Source: Flavobacteriales bacterium UBA5869 (GTDB taxonomy: Bacteria; Bacteroidota; Bacteroidia; Flavobacteriales_D; Crocinitomicaceae). Taken from it: a stretch of 7,726 nt of DNA. Each line of letters begins with the position of its first letter. The first letter of the stretch is position 1. The position numbers and the translations under genes were made by a program. The DNA is taken from the NCBI GenBank assembly GCA_002432565.1, contig DJFP01000225.1, positions 7,557 to 15,282 on the forward strand, read 5' to 3'. Shown one piece after another: positions 7,049 to 7,726 of the stretch. A model generated the notes under the pieces. That model worked only from the letters and a program-made list of their open reading frames with translations, did no database searches and was not told the DNA's origin.

Positions 7049-7073
7049 AAACTGTTCTGTTTTAATTTTCGGA

Positions 7074-7081
7074 TAAAAGTA
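7074..7081 (-). promoter_or_regulatory. Candidate -7 box for the DoxX-like gene
   Basis: Read on the minus strand this is TACTTTTA, one mismatch from TAnnTTTG, 25 bp before the ATG at 7048. A -33 element would fall around 7098-7104, inside the inverted repeat at 7091-7125, where only a TTCG-like sequence is present. If real, a regulator bound at the repeat would block this promoter. Confidence 0.3.
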
Positions 7082-7083
7082 TG

Positions 7084-7091
7084 TAGGTTTG
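7084..7091 (+). promoter_or_regulatory. Candidate -7 box for the HxlR-type regulator gene
   Basis: TAGGTTTG matches the Bacteroidota -7 consensus TAnnTTTG at every fixed position. Transcription would then start a few bases downstream, within the inverted repeat that begins at 7091, leaving a leader of roughly 65-70 bases before the ATG at 7165. No good TTG is seen at the -33 distance. The overlap with the operator candidate suggests autorepression. Confidence 0.45.
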
Positions 7092-7136
7092 CTATCCGAA
7101 CGAAAGTACTTTCCGTTTGGATAGCACTATCCAAAA
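7091..7136. promoter_or_regulatory. Candidate HxlR operator: inverted repeat plus a third half-site
   Basis: Bases 7091-7125 form a 35-bp near-palindrome centred on AAAGTACTTT, with outer arms GCTATCC and GGATAGC; the arms differ by one substitution and one inserted base. The half-site CTATCCRAAM occurs at 7092-7101 (CTATCCGAAC), on the minus strand at 7115-7124 (CTATCCAAAC), and a third time on the plus strand at 7127-7136 (CTATCCAAAA). It sits between the divergent DoxX-like and HxlR-type genes, exactly where a dimeric winged-helix repressor controlling both would bind. Binding by this regulator is inferred from position and symmetry. Confidence 0.65.
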
Positions 7137-7155
7137 TGGAAGTAATGGATTAAAA

Positions 7156-7162
7156 AAAGGAG
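7156..7162 (+). promoter_or_regulatory. Shine-Dalgarno-like AAAGGAG supporting the ATG at 7165
   Basis: AAAGGAG lies two bases before the ATG at 7165. The spacing is shorter than usual and such sites are uncommon in Bacteroidota. It still supports this start over the in-frame TTG at 7117, which lies inside the operator palindrome. Confidence 0.5.
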
Positions 7163-7164
7163 TT

Positions 7165-7515
7165 ATGTTGTCAACAGGTGGATGCCCGAAGAATATTTTA
7201 TCGATCAAAGATGCGCTGGAAGCAGTGGAAGGAAGATGGAAACTATTAATCTTATTTGCATTGTCAACCGGATCGAAAAGGTTCAAAGAGCTTGGAAGAG
7301 AAGTTTCCGGGATTACGGATAAAACCTTGTCACGGGAATTGAAATTATTGGAATCCAATAAACTGATTACCCGTGAAGTGTTTGATACCTTTCCACCTAC
7401 GGTTCAATACACGATTACCGAACACGGAAAGTCACTGGAGAAGGTGATAGAGGAATTGCATTATTGGGGATTGGCGCATCGGAAAGAGGTATTAGGGATA
7501 ATTACGAATTCCTAA
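7165..7515 (+). CDS. HxlR-family winged helix-turn-helix transcriptional regulator
   Basis: From the ATG at 7165 the protein has 116 residues, the usual size for HxlR/DUF24 regulators. Family features are an N-terminal GGCP with Cys7, then the helix LEAVEGRWKLLILFAL, the KRFKELGREVSGITDKTLSRELKLLE recognition region, the wing (LITREVFDTFPPTVQYTIT) and a C-terminal dimerisation helix (SLEKVIEELHYWGLAHRKEV). In studied relatives such as YodB and HypR an N-terminal Cys senses quinones, aldehydes or disulfide stress; Cys7 sits where that residue is expected, so redox or electrophile sensing is plausible. The start was chosen because an upstream in-frame TTG (7117) lies within the palindrome and would add an atypical 16-residue leader. 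The gene is divergent from the DoxX-like gene, the probable target together with itself. The last few codons (ITNS) fall in a short direct repeat. Confidence 0.92.
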   Translation: MLSTGGCPKNILSIKDALEAVEGRWKLLILFALSTGSKRFKELGREVSGITDKTLSRELKLLESNKLITREVFDTFPPTVQYTITEHGKSLEKVIEELHYWGLAHRKEVLGIITNS

Positions 7516-7526
7516 TTACGAATTCC
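7500..7526. repeat. Tandem AATTACGAATTCC repeat over the end of the HxlR-type gene
   Basis: AATTACGAATTCC occurs at 7500-7512 and 7514-7526, separated by one base (period 14), followed by GAATT. The first copy codes for the final Thr-Asn-Ser and the stop codon TAA lies at the junction. Short AATTACGAATT-type tandem tracts are familiar in intergenic DNA of Flavobacteriia (general impression, not searched). Confidence 0.75.
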
Positions 7527-7726
7527 GAATTAAAGTTTCCGCAGATTCCGTAGATAGGATTTTACACATTGTTGAGAAGTAAAGTAAGTTTTCATTCACT
7601 TCGATTTAGTAGTACAAAACGGGTCTTCTACTCCGCTGCGCCTATGCTAAAGCTACAGCGTAAGCATTCAGTCACCTTTTTTTCGTGAAACCCAGTAAAA
7701 ATGGTCTGTTAAAAATTAGTACAAAA
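7527..7726. other. Non-coding right edge with short repeats, no gene seen
   Basis: There is no convincing coding frame. A 10-bp direct repeat TAGTACAAAA lies at 7610-7619 and 7717-7726, the second copy ending exactly at the window edge. Bases 7644-7667 form an imperfect palindrome (ATGCT...AGCAT) followed nine bases later by a run of seven T at 7677-7683; the gap and two mismatches make it a poor terminator. The stretch could be the upstream region of a gene beyond the window. Confidence 0.45.

Noticed and set aside
6825..7076. Plus-strand 83-residue open frame opposite the DoxX-like gene
   Set aside because: It is antisense to a well-supported membrane protein, has no family resemblance and has no start signal.
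7644..7683. Palindrome plus T-run as an intrinsic terminator of the HxlR-type gene
   Set aside because: The stem has two mismatches and almost no loop, the T-run begins nine bases beyond the stem, and the element is about 130 bp past the stop codon.

Overview
The window looks like chromosome of a Bacteroidota bacterium, most likely in Flavobacteriales. The evidence is two secreted proteins ending in the gliding-motility-associated C-terminal domain (type IX secretion, type B sorting signal), starts without Shine-Dalgarno sites for most genes, TAnnTTTG-like -7 boxes and AT-rich spacers. A Fluviicola/Crocinitomicaceae relative is my guess for the genus or family; it rests on general impression, not on a search.

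Layout. Bases 2-3595 (+) are the 3' part of a giant repeat-built surface protein whose start lies left of the window. It has 91-residue PKD-like modules in exact 273-bp steps, then five bacterial Ig-like (BIG2-type) modules, further Ig/PKD-like modules, two PKD domains and a sorting domain. After a 244-bp spacer comes a two-gene (+) unit: a small secreted protein of unknown function (3840-4193), then, 23 bp on, an 802-residue secreted multidomain protein (4217-6625). The latter has a carbohydrate-binding-like beta-sandwich region, and its last ~260 residues are a close paralogue of the upstream giant's tail. A perfect 36-bp palindrome (6625-6660) separates it from the convergent DoxX-like membrane protein (6662-7048, -). 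Divergent from that is an HxlR-type regulator (7165-7515, +), with a three-half-site operator candidate between the two. The last ~200 bp carry short repeats and no convincing gene.

How the parts fit. The left 6.6 kb is a cell-surface/adhesin cluster: proteins exported by Sec, passed through the type IX system and then anchored or released, differing in their variable N-terminal parts but sharing one C-terminal cassette. The right 1 kb is an unrelated stress-response-like pair: a redox-type HxlR repressor probably controlling itself and a DoxX-family membrane protein. I see no phage, CRISPR, insertion sequence, tRNA or rRNA. I did not find a clearly new defence or mobile system. The most unusual items are the mosaic 273-bp repeats, the unknown secreted protein next to the type IX client, the palindrome sharing a base with a stop codon, and the HxlR operator layout.
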